In this document: piece after piece, positions 8,538 to 16,673 of the stretch
How the letters are laid out: every line of letters begins with the position of its first letter
How positions within the stretch are numbered: the first letter of the stretch is position 1
NCBI GenBank assembly: GCA_020438215.1
Contig: JAGQUX010000002.1
Span: forward strand, 96,976-160,975
Length of the DNA: 64,000 nt
Source: Armatimonadota bacterium
GTDB taxonomy: Bacteria; Armatimonadota; Fimbriimonadia; Fimbriimonadales; Fimbriimonadaceae
Reading direction: 5' to 3'
Notes under the pieces: generated by a model
Databases searched by the model: none
What the model was told of the DNA's origin: nothing
The model's input: only the letters and a program-made list of their open reading frames with translations
Made by a program: the position numbers and the translations under genes

Positions 8538-8549
8538 CCAGACAGATGT

Positions 8550-9125
8550 TTAGTCGCTCATCATAGACTCGATTCGTCGATCTGGAGCAAACCACATCAC
8601 GGCAACAGCAATGTAAATCCCAATTGCGAGCCAATGGTTGAACCAGCAAATACCCACCGCAACGAAGTAAGCAATGACCGAAGCTTTGCCTTTGTAATCT
8701 CTCCCGACAGCTCGGGCAAGGATGTGATCCGCATCGTGGCTCTTAATAATAGAGCGTTCGAGAATGAAGTATGCGATTCCCGCGAGAAGTAGATTGATCC
8801 CATAAACTGCGGCAGTGATCTGTGCGAAATCATTTTCACCCATGAACCCTGTGGTGAATGGAATCAAAGAAAGCCAAAACAAAAGGTGGAGATTTGCCCA
8901 GAGGATCTTGCCGTTGACTTTCTCCACTGTATGGAGCATGTGGTGATGGTTGTTCCAATAGATCCCCAGGAACACAAAACTGAGAACATAGCTGAGAAAG
9001 ACAGGCAATATCCCTTTAAGGGCATCCCAAGTTGCTTCGTGTGGCACCTTCATTTCCAGCACCATGATGGTGATGATAATGGCGAGCACACCGTCGGAAA
9101 AAGCTTCCAAACGATTTTTGAACAT
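8550..9125 (-). CDS. TMEM175-family (DUF1211) potassium channel-like membrane protein
   Basis: The N-terminus MFKNRLEAFSDGVLAIIITIMVLEM carries the signature RxxxFSD of the TMEM175/DUF1211 family, bacterial relatives of the lysosomal K+ channel. About six hydrophobic helices are visible over 191 residues, including an ILWANLHLLFWLSLIPFTT segment typical of helix 3. Bacterial members conduct K+ as tetramers. The gene stands between the helicase and nuoF with no evident functional link to either. CATAAT lies five bases before the ATG. Confidence 0.85.
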   Translation of the reverse strand: MFKNRLEAFSDGVLAIIITIMVLEMKVPHEATWDALKGILPVFLSYVLSFVFLGIYWNNHHHMLHTVEKVNGKILWANLHLLFWLSLIPFTTGFMGENDFAQITAAVYGINLLLAGIAYFILERSIIKSHDADHILARAVGRDYKGKASVIAYFVAVGICWFNHWLAIGIYIAVAVMWFAPDRRIESMMSD

Positions 9126-9130
9126 GGCAG

Positions 9131-9136
9131 ATTATG
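9131..9136 (-). promoter_or_regulatory. putative -10 box (CATAAT) of the TMEM175-like gene
   Basis: CATAAT on the minus strand is followed by five bases and the ATG at 9125. No Shine-Dalgarno sequence is present. Confidence 0.35.
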
Positions 9137-9144
9137 AACAGAAA

Positions 9145-10473
9145 CTAAGCCAAAACTGGTTGTTGCCAGCTCGGAGCTAGAGCAATCGCTTCTGGCGTAT
9201 TCACCATGGATTTGCCGTGCTTGATATAGTATTCAAACTCTTCAGGGAAGACGCGCAGGGCGGCGGCAACCGGCCAGGCGGCGGCATCGCCTAATCCACA
9301 GAACGAGCGACCATCGATTTGCTTGGTGATGTTTTCGAGCAGTTCCATATCACCCGGCTGACCATTACCCATCACGATGCGGCGGAGGATTTGCTCCATC
9401 CACTTGGTGCCTTCTCGGCAGGGGGTGCATTTCCCGCAAGATTCGTTTGCATAGAAGAGCGATGTGCGCCAGATGAAGCTGACAATACAGGTGTGCTCGT
9501 TCAGGAACATGCATCCACCGGAGCCGACCATCGACTTGACTTCGCCCATTTCTTCGTAGCCGATGATGGCTAGCTCGACCGCTTCGGCATTGATGATCGG
9601 AACGGAGGAACCGCCCGGAACGCAGGCTTTGAGTTTGCCGCCCTTGACCCCACCAGAAAGCTCAAGCAGTTCCTTGAGCGTCGTGCCGAATTCGATTTCG
9701 AAGTTGCCGGGTTTATTAACATGTCCGGAGACCGAGAAGATTTTGGTGCCGCGACTGTTCTTGGTTGATGCGCCGAGAGTGGCATACCATTCACCGCCAT
9801 TCTTGATGATGAACGGGGCGCAGGAATAGGTTTCGACGTTGTTGATGATCGTGGGCTTATCGAACAATCCCGCAACAGTTGGGAGAGGCGCGTGAGGGAA
9901 TTTGAGGCGGGGCATCCCGCGTTCACCCATGAGCGATGACATGAGTGCGGATTCTTCCCCGCATTCGTAGGAACCTGCTCCCATGTGGATGTGCAGATCG
10001 AAATCCCAGCCAGAACCGAGAATGTTTTTGCCGAGGTAGCCCTTGGCATACGCTTCATCAATAGCGGCGCGGAGAGATCGTGCGGCATCGACGAATTCGC
10101 CGCGAATATAGATATAGCCAACATCTGCTTGAGTGGCAAAACCACCGATTGTCATCCCTTCAATGAGGAGGAAGGGGGTTTCTTCCATTAACTGCTTGTC
10201 TTTGAAAGTGCCGGGTTCGCCTTCGTCCGCGTTGCAGACCATGTAGTGGGTGGTGGATTTTTCCTTGGCAATTCCGTTCCACTTGATCCAGGTGGGGAAG
10301 CCGGCTCCACCGCGACCCCGGAGGCCAGACGCCTTGATTTCGTCGATGACGGCTTGGCGATCCATTTTCACCGCTTTTTTCAGCCCTTCGTAGCCGCCGT
10401 TCTTCAGGTAGCCGTCAAGGGTTCGGTATTCGGGTTTATCCGCGTGTTCGAAAAGCAGTTTGTACTCAGCCAT
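9145..10473 (-). CDS. nuoF: NADH-quinone oxidoreductase subunit F
   Basis: The NADH-oxidising flavoprotein of respiratory complex I. The glycine-rich NADH site GLRGRGGAGFPTWIKW lies near residue 50, the FMN site VCNADEGEPGTFKD near residue 79, and the 4Fe-4S (N3) ligands in ESCGKCTPCREG with a fourth Cys in SFCGLGD. The length of 442 residues is normal. It would pass electrons from NADH through N3 to NuoE/NuoG. Unlike in most genomes it is not next to nuoE: a divergent block of two prepilin-lipoprotein modules lies between them, and nuoG does not follow. The minus strand carries TAGAAT 12 bases before the ATG. Confidence 0.96.
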   Translation of the reverse strand: MAEYKLLFEHADKPEYRTLDGYLKNGGYEGLKKAVKMDRQAVIDEIKASGLRGRGGAGFPTWIKWNGIAKEKSTTHYMVCNADEGEPGTFKDKQLMEETPFLLIEGMTIGGFATQADVGYIYIRGEFVDAARSLRAAIDEAYAKGYLGKNILGSGWDFDLHIHMGAGSYECGEESALMSSLMGERGMPRLKFPHAPLPTVAGLFDKPTIINNVETYSCAPFIIKNGGEWYATLGASTKNSRGTKIFSVSGHVNKPGNFEIEFGTTLKELLELSGGVKGGKLKACVPGGSSVPIINAEAVELAIIGYEEMGEVKSMVGSGGCMFLNEHTCIVSFIWRTSLFYANESCGKCTPCREGTKWMEQILRRIVMGNGQPGDMELLENITKQIDGRSFCGLGDAAAWPVAAALRVFPEEFEYYIKHGKSMVNTPEAIALAPSWQQPVLA

Positions 10474-10485
10474 GGCCGCTTTTTG

Positions 10486-10491
10486 ATTCTA
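10486..10491 (-). promoter_or_regulatory. putative -10 box (TAGAAT) of nuoF
   Basis: AGTAGAAT occurs 12 bases before the nuoF ATG. The same octamer lies 11 bases before nuoE (13846-13851), so the two genes appear to have matching promoters with very short leaders. Confidence 0.4.
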
Positions 10492-10716
10492 CTCAGGTTG
10501 TCGCGATCTGGTGTGGATTTGGGGCTAGAGTTCAAATGTCCTCACCAACCGCTGACTTTTCGAGAAATTTGGGAGACACTTTCACGAATTAGAGCACGCG
10601 CAAAGAACATGAACTCTCAATACGAGTTCCACGAATTTCAACGAGTTTTTGAAGCATGACGATTGTGCCGCAGGAGACTATCGACGCCGTGTAGCAATGT
10701 TGAACGGTACGTTTTC

Positions 10717-10742
10717 TGGGCTGCAAATTGCTCCGCAGCCCA
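10717..10742 (+). promoter_or_regulatory. hairpin in the leader of prepilin module 2
   Basis: TGGGCTGC (10717-10724) pairs with GCAGCCCA (10735-10742), ending 19 bases before the prepilin ATG and just upstream of the GGGAG ribosome binding site. It may stabilise or regulate the mRNA. Apart from this, a small inverted repeat (GAACTC/GAGTTC, 10611-10629) and the nuoF promoter, 10474-10761 holds nothing I can support. Confidence 0.45.
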
Positions 10743-10761
10743 ATCGTGCCGGGAGCAATTA

Positions 10762-11658
10762 ATGAAAAGAAAAAGTGCATTTACTTTGATTGAGCTGCTC
10801 GTTGTGATCGCGATCATTGCGATCTTGGCAGCCATCCTTTTCCCGGTCTTTGCGCAAGCAAAGGTCGCGGCAAAGAAGACTCAGGACATTTCCAACCAAA
10901 AGCAGATTGGAACGGCAACTCACATTTACATGGCGGATTACGATGATCTGATGCCGTTGGTTTTCCCTTCAACTGGAACTACCACGGAATGGCTAGGTTA
11001 CGTTGATACGCCAGCAGACTGGGATCCAACCGTTCCTGCTTCGTATCACGATGCTCGGCGGCACGCATTCCCGAACTCTGTGCAGGCTTATGTGAAGAAC
11101 GGCGAGATGTTCAAATCTCCCGGCGCGAGCCTCTACAACATTCCGGGATGGGTTTATCCAGGTAATGGAACCGCAACTCTGAACAACTATTCGATGAACG
11201 GTTTGTTGACTCAGTACCCACACACTTCAATTACCGATGTTGCGCGTCTGCGAATGATGACCACCGTTTACGGAAATCGAAACTGGAATGGCGCAATGCG
11301 ACCTGGCCCGCGACTATGGTGCCAAAACGCTGGAACCTGCCGATTCGTCCCTTCGAGCCCAACCTGTAATGGTGCAGCTCGCAACGGCGAATGGAGTGAA
11401 ATTAGCAACCCTGGCGGAGCTTCGATGTGGCTCTTCGGTCAAGGCGTTAATGCGGTTTATGCCGATTCCCACGCGAAGTTCAATAAGGTCGCTGGCGGCG
11501 CGACAAATGCTTCCGATTTCCGCACAGACTTCTGGGCGGTCTATCAAGCGAACGGTGTGCCGAGCTGGAACGAATGGCAAGATACTAACTTCTGCCACAC
11601 GCTCCTGTTCCAACCGGACTTTGACTTCCAAAACTTTGGCACCCCGGTGCTCTTCTAG
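10762..11658 (+). CDS. prepilin-like protein of module 2, 298 aa
   Basis: [15 protein letters not shown] gives a class III prepilin signal with the LFPVFAQAK helix end. The mature domain contains [10 protein letters not shown] and, near the C-terminus, [15 protein letters not shown], the copy that best preserves the ancestral NAVFADGH-like motif. The tail reads [16 protein letters not shown] eight bases before the ATG at 10762 supports the start; an upstream in-frame start at 10663 would bury the signal. It is followed after two bases by the lipoprotein gene. It lies between nuoF and nuoE but on the opposite strand. Probably an exported fibre or surface subunit. Confidence 0.85.
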   Translation: MKRKSAFTLIELLVVIAIIAILAAILFPVFAQAKVAAKKTQDISNQKQIGTATHIYMADYDDLMPLVFPSTGTTTEWLGYVDTPADWDPTVPASYHDARRHAFPNSVQAYVKNGEMFKSPGASLYNIPGWVYPGNGTATLNNYSMNGLLTQYPHTSITDVARLRMMTTVYGNRNWNGAMRPGPRLWCQNAGTCRFVPSSPTCNGAARNGEWSEISNPGGASMWLFGQGVNAVYADSHAKFNKVAGGATNASDFRTDFWAVYQANGVPSWNEWQDTNFCHTLLFQPDFDFQNFGTPVLF

Positions 11659-11660
11659 CT

Positions 11661-11864
11661 ATGGCAAAGAAGAGCTGGTTATTGGTGACATTGCTCGTAG
11701 TTGGAGCCTTTGGATTCCTTGCTGGCTGTGGCCAGAAGGATGAAGGCGGCGAATACAACGAGCCGGCCCCATCCGAGTATCAAAAGTCGGAAGACGCGCC
11801 GAATAGCAACGGTCGCTCACGTGGCGGAGACGACATGTCTGGTGCCACCAAAGGCGAAGGCTAG
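11661..11864 (+). CDS. small lipoprotein of prepilin module 2, 67 aa
   Basis: MAKKSWLLVTLLVVGAFGFLAGCGQK is a signal peptide ending in the lipobox LAGC. The mature chain of about 44 residues is hydrophilic, rich in Glu, Ser, Pro and Gly, and probably disordered. It begins two bases after the prepilin stop, so translation is likely coupled. It shares lipobox position and composition, but little sequence, with the lipoproteins at 5772, 12923 and 17904. Lipidation would be done by the Lgt encoded at 54064. Function unknown. Confidence 0.8.
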   Translation: MAKKSWLLVTLLVVGAFGFLAGCGQKDEGGEYNEPAPSEYQKSEDAPNSNGRSRGGDDMSGATKGEG

Positions 11865-11884
11865 TTAGGCCAGATTCAAGAAAA

Positions 11885-11923
11885 TCGGCGACCTGCAGTT
11901 TTGCTTGGTCGCCGAATTAATTT
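11885..11923 (+). terminator. terminator of prepilin module 2
   Basis: A perfect 9-bp GC-rich stem, TCGGCGACC (11885-11893) with GGTCGCCGA (11907-11915), has a 13-base loop and is followed by ATTAATTT. The T-run is weak, but the position 20 bases after the lipoprotein stop is right for a terminator. Confidence 0.65.
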
Positions 11924-11960
11924 CACAAATCCAAGATTTTGTGACGACTCTCGCTATAAT
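11923..11960 (+). promoter_or_regulatory. promoter region of prepilin module 3 with a palindrome
   Basis: A TATAAT box lies at 11955-11960, 34 bases before the prepilin ATG. Directly upstream is an inverted repeat TCACAAA (11923-11929) / TTTGTGA (11938-11944) with an 8-base spacer, located where a -35 element or an activator site would be. No -35 consensus is visible, so control by a dimeric regulator is plausible but unproven. A short hairpin (GCCAA/TTGGC) follows in the leader. Confidence 0.5.
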
Positions 11961-11994
11961 GATTTAGCCAAGTTTTTTTGGCGGAGCATTTATT

Positions 11995-12933
11995 ATGCGA
12001 AAACGTGCATTTACTTTGATTGAGTTGCTTGTGGTCATCGCGATCATCGCGATTCTCGCGGCAATTCTTTTCCCCGTCTTTGCTCAAGCAAAGGTCGCAG
12101 CTAAGAAAACCCAGTCAATCAGTAACTTGAAGCAGGTCGGAACGAGCTTCATTATTTATACTGCTGACTACGACGATAATTTCCCGAGCGCATATTCTCA
12201 CCGTTCTCAAACATACTACGGTGGTGGGCCATACGGTGTTTGGGCAGGATATGGTGGTGCCTATCCCACGGGATGGTGTAACAACGGTTTTTACCGAGAC
12301 GATGAAGACTATTACCTTTGGGCGAATAGCACAGAGCCGTATCGCAAGAATCCGCAGATCACTGAATTCGCCGGAACACCAGATGAACCGCGAGCCTCGT
12401 TCACGACGCAGCGAGCCAACGCTCCTGGACCGAACGACATTACTATGGGGATGAACGGACTTCTACACACATTCCCAACAACATCCGTCAGCGCACAATC
12501 CACAACACCATTACTCTGGCCCGTTCACGGCAGCGCACAACATGAAGGGATTGCGTACTCCAGTCCTTACTTAGCTTGTTTCAACTCGAACAACTCAAGC
12601 TGTATGTTCAACCCGAATGCTGGCCCGCAAGGACAGACAAGCGGGTTGATGAGTGGAGCACTTTGGTACACGGATCGCGGTGGTGATTTCAGCTACTGGA
12701 TCTACGGTAAGGGCTATCCGATTGTACGAACTGACACATCAGTCCGTGTTCTGAACAATCTGGGTTCTCCGAGCCAATCTGTTGGAAACAACAACCCGTT
12801 TGGTGACCCGTTCGCAACATATGATTCGACGGGTATCGAGTGGAGTTTCTATCCATGCTATGCGCCAGGTCAAACAACTGGTGTTCGGTACTGGTGCTTC
12901 TTCCGCCCAGATCGGGATGAATATGGCAACTAG
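11995..12933 (+). CDS. prepilin-like protein of module 3, 312 aa
   Basis: The start [14 protein letters not shown] and the LFPVFAQAK helix place this in the same family as the other long prepilins of the window. The globular part shows [10 protein letters not shown], several Cys, an [11 protein letters not shown] segment at the position of the DG motif of relatives, and the tail [19 protein letters not shown] before the ATG acts as ribosome binding site. The downstream lipoprotein gene begins inside the last codons, so the two are translationally coupled. Likely cleaved by prepilin peptidase and exported. Confidence 0.85.
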   Translation: MRKRAFTLIELLVVIAIIAILAAILFPVFAQAKVAAKKTQSISNLKQVGTSFIIYTADYDDNFPSAYSHRSQTYYGGGPYGVWAGYGGAYPTGWCNNGFYRDDEDYYLWANSTEPYRKNPQITEFAGTPDEPRASFTTQRANAPGPNDITMGMNGLLHTFPTTSVSAQSTTPLLWPVHGSAQHEGIAYSSPYLACFNSNNSSCMFNPNAGPQGQTSGLMSGALWYTDRGGDFSYWIYGKGYPIVRTDTSVRVLNNLGSPSQSVGNNNPFGDPFATYDSTGIEWSFYPCYAPGQTTGVRYWCFFRPDRDEYGN

Positions 12934-13156
12934 GAAGCTCTTGCTTTTGTTTGCGGCTCTGTTCTCGATGGCGATTGTCATCGGTTGCGGCCCAAAAGAA
13001 GATGAAGGGCCATCTGCAGCCGAACAAAAAGCAAATCTGGATCCTGCCGTAGGTGAGCCGGTTGGAGCGGGGACATCACCTGCTGCCGGTGAAGATCCGA
13101 ATCTTGGCGCATCGAAAGGTGGTGCTAACGAAGTCGGTGATCGCGGCGGTCGGTAG
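12923..13156 (+). CDS. small lipoprotein of prepilin module 3, 77 aa
   Basis: [23 protein letters not shown] has a basic start, a hydrophobic stretch and a lipobox-like VIGC. The mature part of about 55 residues is rich in Gly, Ala, Glu and Pro and contains [16 protein letters not shown] recurs in the module 1 lipoprotein. ATG 12923 overlaps the end of the prepilin gene by 11 bases; an alternative ATG at 12917 would add two residues. Upstream in-frame starts are rejected because they would bury the signal. The transcript ends at the strong terminator at 13171-13207. Confidence 0.78.
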   Translation: MATRKLLLLFAALFSMAIVIGCGPKEDEGPSAAEQKANLDPAVGEPVGAGTSPAAGEDPNLGASKGGANEVGDRGGR

Positions 13157-13170
13157 TCTGACCAACTCGT

Positions 13171-13207
13171 AAAAAATTCCCCCTTGGATTTCCAAGGGGG
13201 ATTTTTT
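13171..13207. terminator. bidirectional terminator between module 3 and nuoE
   Basis: A perfect 9-bp stem CCCCCTTGG (13179-13187) / CCAAGGGGG (13192-13200) with loop ATTT is flanked by AAAAAA on the left and ATTTTTT on the right. It can therefore terminate both the plus-strand lipoprotein transcript and the minus-strand nuoE transcript. Confidence 0.92.
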
Positions 13208-13222
13208 GCGCTACAAGCTGGG

Positions 13223-13834
13223 TCAATCTTTGCCGTTGAGCAAGTGGACTTTCACGATTTCATCAGCCAGCTTGACGACAGTGGACTCTTCCTTTCGGAG
13301 TTCGTCGAGCATTTTATCAACATAAGCATAGTCAACCGGGCCGTGATATTGGTCGCCAACTTGAAGAAGCGGTGCGCGGTCGCAAGCATCCAGGCATTCC
13401 ACTTCGTGGAGGGTGAACATTCCATCGGATGTGGTTTCGCCGTAATCCACGCCGAGCTTTTCTTTCAGGTAATCCCCAATCCGGTATGCGCCGCACATGT
13501 GGCAGCTGAGGCAGGTGCAGACTTCGATCATGTGGCGACCAACCGCGTGATCGGTGTTGTACATCGAGTAGTAAGTCGCAACGCCTTCTACTTCGGCGTA
13601 AGATCGCCCGAGGCGATGAGCCACTTCAGCGATAGCCTCGGCGGTGAGGGTGCCACCGTATTCGCGCTGAGCCATCCACAAACCGGGCAGAACCAACGCC
13701 TTCAGGTTGGGATAGTGGCTTTTGAGAGCTTCGAGTTGCTGCACCGCCTTCTCCGAAAACTTAAGTTCGAGTTCTTCGGGGCGCGGGGCGCGGGGTCGCT
13801 CGTTTACGGCACCTAGTTGAATGAGATCGCTCAT
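13223..13834 (-). CDS. nuoE: NADH-quinone oxidoreductase subunit E
   Basis: The 24-kDa thioredoxin-like [2Fe-2S] subunit of complex I, binding cluster N1a next to NuoF. The four ligands are visible: CTCLSC (C-x4-C) followed by ECLDACDRAP (C-x3-C). An N-terminal helical bundle (WMAQREYGGTLTAEAIAEVA) has the usual form. At 203 residues the length is slightly long, with a variable N-terminus. It stands alone as a transcription unit between a divergent gene at 13922 and the bidirectional terminator, whereas nuoE normally precedes nuoF directly. TAGAAT is 11 bases upstream of the ATG. Confidence 0.95.
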   Translation of the reverse strand: MSDLIQLGAVNERPRAPRPEELELKFSEKAVQQLEALKSHYPNLKALVLPGLWMAQREYGGTLTAEAIAEVAHRLGRSYAEVEGVATYYSMYNTDHAVGRHMIEVCTCLSCHMCGAYRIGDYLKEKLGVDYGETTSDGMFTLHEVECLDACDRAPLLQVGDQYHGPVDYAYVDKMLDELRKEESTVVKLADEIVKVHLLNGKD

Positions 13835-13845
13835 CGCTTCTGTCT

Positions 13846-13851
13846 ATTCTA
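13846..13851 (-). promoter_or_regulatory. putative -10 box (TAGAAT) of nuoE
   Basis: Same octamer AGTAGAAT as upstream of nuoF, here 11 bases before the ATG. No ribosome binding site is visible. Confidence 0.4.
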
Positions 13852-13921
13852 CTGAATTCTTTTGAATTGATGAGGGGCGCATTGATCGTAACTCCCGGCA
13901 AATTTGCGCGTTCCAAATCAT

Positions 13922-14830
13922 ATGATTGCGACGATTGCTTTGTCAGCTGCCCTGCTCAACCAAGCCGGGGGGAACGAATTACTTGGGCGACAGGTTTATC
14001 TGCCGTTTGGAACCCAGATTACGGTGAACGGTGAGGAGCGGAAGCTCCATGAGCCGCGAATTTGGACGGTAGTGGGGCAGATCAAGAGTGGCTTTCGATT
14101 GGTGGCTGATAATCCCGCTACGGTCGCGTATCTGAATGCACCGTTTCAGACGATGCTTCCAGTCAAGAACGAGGAAGACGGCTGGTGGAATGACTACATC
14201 GGAGAGATCTTTTGGTTGTACGACGCAAGCTACAACAATCAATTGAACCTCCCAGCGGACGACCCGGAATCTATGAGGATGAGCCGGCGTCGTGTGCGAA
14301 TTGAAGCGGCAATCCCTATCGCGGGGGATGCTCCAGCCGGGCAAGGAGATATGCACTCCGAAGTCTTTCATCAAGTGGCAAGCGGAGACAAGGTGATCTT
14401 CCTGTTTTCGCTGATGAATGTGCAGACTCCCGAATACGTCATCGGTGAGCGGGATGGCTACCTGAGTGAAGACTACGTGGATTACGGTGAAGTTGGCCCG
14501 CTTGCTGGGTTGAATCATCAGTGGGATTGCCCGCTGGGCGAAATCATGTCGCTCGGTGAGTGGGATGCAGGGCGGTATTTTTCAAAGCGATCGCTCCAAT
14601 CTGATTTGGGAATGAGTGAAGAAGCGTTTGACAAGCTGTATTCCGGCGGTCCAAAGAAAGGGATGAGTAAGCGGGAGCTAGCTTGGCTGATCGGCTGGCC
14701 AACCGGCAAGTTCAGTACAGATCAGGCGATGAAACAGGACAAGTGGATTTACAAAAACTCCGTTTGGGATCAGGTGTACTACTGCGAACGCGGGAAGCTG
14801 GCTCGGTGGTCAGTCAAGCGGATGAACTAG
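13922..14830 (+). CDS. secreted hypothetical protein, ~302 aa
   Basis: A signal-like start (MIATIALSAALLNQAGG) is followed by a hydrophilic protein of roughly 285 residues that I do not recognise. The first part has strand-like segments (GRQVYLPFGTQITVNGEERKL is one), the middle is acidic and the C-terminal third has a charged, helical look with SKRELAWLIGWPTGKF. An in-frame TTG at 13904 would add six residues. The gene lies divergently between nuoE and the GNAT gene, and its stop shares CTAG with the converging GNAT stop (14827-14830). Nothing connects it to complex I apart from position. Confidence 0.6.
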   Translation: MIATIALSAALLNQAGGNELLGRQVYLPFGTQITVNGEERKLHEPRIWTVVGQIKSGFRLVADNPATVAYLNAPFQTMLPVKNEEDGWWNDYIGEIFWLYDASYNNQLNLPADDPESMRMSRRRVRIEAAIPIAGDAPAGQGDMHSEVFHQVASGDKVIFLFSLMNVQTPEYVIGERDGYLSEDYVDYGEVGPLAGLNHQWDCPLGEIMSLGEWDAGRYFSKRSLQSDLGMSEEAFDKLYSGGPKKGMSKRELAWLIGWPTGKFSTDQAMKQDKWIYKNSVWDQVYYCERGKLARWSVKRMN

Positions 14831-15342
14831 CCACTTGCGAGAGCATCCAGGTCATCGAAGGCGAGCAGGATGTCGGGGTAGGGTTTGCCTTCGAAGGTGA
14901 AAGTGCCTTCGCTGATTTGCCGCCCACCTAGACGTTCGTAAAGTGCAAGTGTGCGAACGTTATCCTTGAACACTTCGATCATCATTCCGGTGTGTTCTTG
15001 TTTTTGAGCGAGCCTCGCACAGGCCCGGATCAGCTTTGTACCGTGCCCCTGCCCGAAGTAGTCCGGGTGGCAGTAAAGGCTGGAAATCAGGTTCTTGTGT
15101 GGCCAGTCGATTGATCGAGGGAAAGGGAGCCAGAGCGCGTAGGCAGCAGTCACTCCTTCCGCTTCAGAAAGCAGGAAGTGTGCCCCCTCGGAGATGTGGT
15201 TACGGGTTTTCTCCTCCCACTGGGAATGGTTGAGGTTATCCAGAACAACCTGAGGGATGAAGTGGATGTAGGCCGCCTTCCATGCCGCGATGTGGACTTC
15301 GGCAATGCGGGAGGCGTCTTCGGAGGTGGCAGGGCGAATCAC
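14827..15342 (-). CDS. GNAT-family N-acetyltransferase
   Basis: An acetyl-CoA-dependent acetyltransferase. The GNAT core is clear: the N-terminal VIRPATSEDASRIAEVHIAA, strands leading to LISSLYCHPDYFGQGHGTKL (motif A, Q/R-x-x-G-x-G as GQGHGT) and the C-terminal NVRTLALYERLGG. The substrate is unknown. The best start is the GTG at 15342, one base after the nuoD stop codon, which implies translational coupling with nuoD; a longer form from 15393 would overlap nuoD by about 50 bases. A GNAT protein downstream of nuoD is unusual and may be a later insertion into the nuo cluster. Confidence 0.85.
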   Translation of the reverse strand: MIRPATSEDASRIAEVHIAAWKAAYIHFIPQVVLDNLNHSQWEEKTRNHISEGAHFLLSEAEGVTAAYALWLPFPRSIDWPHKNLISSLYCHPDYFGQGHGTKLIRACARLAQKQEHTGMMIEVFKDNVRTLALYERLGGRQISEGTFTFEGKPYPDILLAFDDLDALASG

Positions 15343-15343
15343 T

Positions 15344-16558
15344 TTATCGGTCGATTTCGCCGAGCACGATATCCAGTGAACCGATGATAGCAATCACGTC
15401 GGCGATCAGGCGACCGACGGACATGACTTCCAGTGCTTTGAGGTTCATGAAGCTGGATGGGCGTTCGTGCCAACGATACGGGCGGTTTGTGCCGTCTCCA
15501 ACCACATAAAAGCCGAGTTCACCTTTCGAGCCCTCAATGCCTGCATAGGCTTCGCCAGCCGGAGCGCGGAACCCTTCTGTATACAGCTTGAAGTGGTGGA
15601 TGACCCCTTCCATGCTGGTGTCGAGTTCGTGGCGCGGTGGAGGAGCAATCTTGCGATCCAGCGTGTTGTAGGGGCCGCTGGGGAGACCATCAATGGCTTG
15701 ACGAAGAATCTTGCAGGATTCCTTCATCTCCTGAATACGAACGAGGAACCGGTCGTAGACATCGCCATGTTGTCCAACAGGGATGTTGAAATCAAAATCT
15801 TCGTAGCTACAGTACGGCTGATCTTTGCGGAGATCGAATGGAACGCCTGATGCGCGGGCAATTGGGCCAGAACAGCCAAGTTCAAGAGCTTCTTTGCCGG
15901 TGATTGCGCCCACACCGATCGTGCGCTCTTTCCAGATTGGGTTATTGACCAGGAGATCTTCGACAACCGCGAGTTCTTTCTCAAATGTATCAAGGAACTT
16001 GCGGAGCTTGACTTCAAAGCCAGCAGGAATGTCACCGCGGAGACCGCCGGGAACAATCCAAGAAGGCATCATGCGGACTCCGGAGAACATCTCGAACATG
16101 TCGAGGATCATCTCGCGTTGCTGCATGATATAGAAAAATGGGGTCATCGCGCCGAGGTCAAGGGCGCTGGTTCCAAGCCAAACACAGTGCGAAGCAATGC
16201 GGCTAAGTTCGGCTAGGATAACGCGGAGGTATTGGCCGCGTTTGGGGACTTCGCAGTCCAAAAGCTTCTCAACGGCGAGGGCATGAGCGAGGTTGTTGCC
16301 GTTGGCATTGAGGTAATCCATGCGGTCGGTCATGACAACGCACTTGTGATAAGTTTGATATTCGGCTTCCTTTTCCATCCCCGTGTGGAGGTAGCCGATC
16401 ACGCACTGCGCCTTGATAATGGTTTCGCCTTCGAGCTCGCAGATGACGCGGAGAACACCGTGGGTCGAGGGGTGCTGTGGCCCCATATTGACGACCATAG
16501 TGTTTTCGCCCGTTTTCTCGAAAATCGTTTCGGTGCTGGGGATGAAGGTTTGGCTCAT
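15344..16558 (-). CDS. nuoD: NADH-quinone oxidoreductase subunit D
   Basis: The 49-kDa subunit of complex I, which with NuoB forms the quinone-binding site. Hallmarks are NMGPQHPSTHGVLR near residue 25, the HTGMEKEAE and TDRMDYLN helices, and the C-terminal SLDIVLGEIDR, which resembles the family's GS(I/L)DxVxGExDR end. The length of 404 residues is normal. It is separated from nuoC by 4 kb of tandem prepilin genes. A terminator at 16618-16647 cuts off transcription from the upstream prepilin, so nuoD needs its own promoter, and candidates exist just upstream. The GNAT gene follows after one base. Confidence 0.96.
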   Translation of the reverse strand: MSQTFIPSTETIFEKTGENTMVVNMGPQHPSTHGVLRVICELEGETIIKAQCVIGYLHTGMEKEAEYQTYHKCVVMTDRMDYLNANGNNLAHALAVEKLLDCEVPKRGQYLRVILAELSRIASHCVWLGTSALDLGAMTPFFYIMQQREMILDMFEMFSGVRMMPSWIVPGGLRGDIPAGFEVKLRKFLDTFEKELAVVEDLLVNNPIWKERTIGVGAITGKEALELGCSGPIARASGVPFDLRKDQPYCSYEDFDFNIPVGQHGDVYDRFLVRIQEMKESCKILRQAIDGLPSGPYNTLDRKIAPPPRHELDTSMEGVIHHFKLYTEGFRAPAGEAYAGIEGSKGELGFYVVGDGTNRPYRWHERPSSFMNLKALEVMSVGRLIADVIAIIGSLDIVLGEIDR

Positions 16559-16569
16559 GACCGGGGGCT

Positions 16570-16608
16570 AGTTTACACCTATTATTCAAGGCTTGCGTGG
16601 GAGTTCAA
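16570..16608 (-). promoter_or_regulatory. candidate nuoD promoter(s)
   Basis: Two overlapping solutions are visible on the minus strand. One has TTGAAC (16608-16603) with a 16-base spacer and AATAAT (16586-16581). The other is an extended -10 TGTAAACT ending 11 bases before the ATG. The region lies immediately after the terminator of the upstream prepilin. Confidence 0.4.
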
Positions 16609-16617
16609 TCTAGCTTC

Positions 16618-16647
16618 AAAAAAATCAGCCCGCACAAGGCGGGCTGA
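16618..16647 (-). terminator. terminator of tandem prepilin C
   Basis: A perfect 9-bp stem TCAGCCCGC (16625-16633) / GCGGGCTGA (16639-16647) is followed, in the minus direction, by seven T's (16624-16618). It sits 26 bases after the prepilin stop. Confidence 0.92.
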
Positions 16648-16673
16648 TGAGTTGCTGGAGACCAATCTGAGAC

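Noticed and set aside
12782..12922. Upstream start for the module 3 lipoprotein
   Set aside because: It would put the lipoprotein signal 47 residues into the chain and is entirely inside the prepilin gene.
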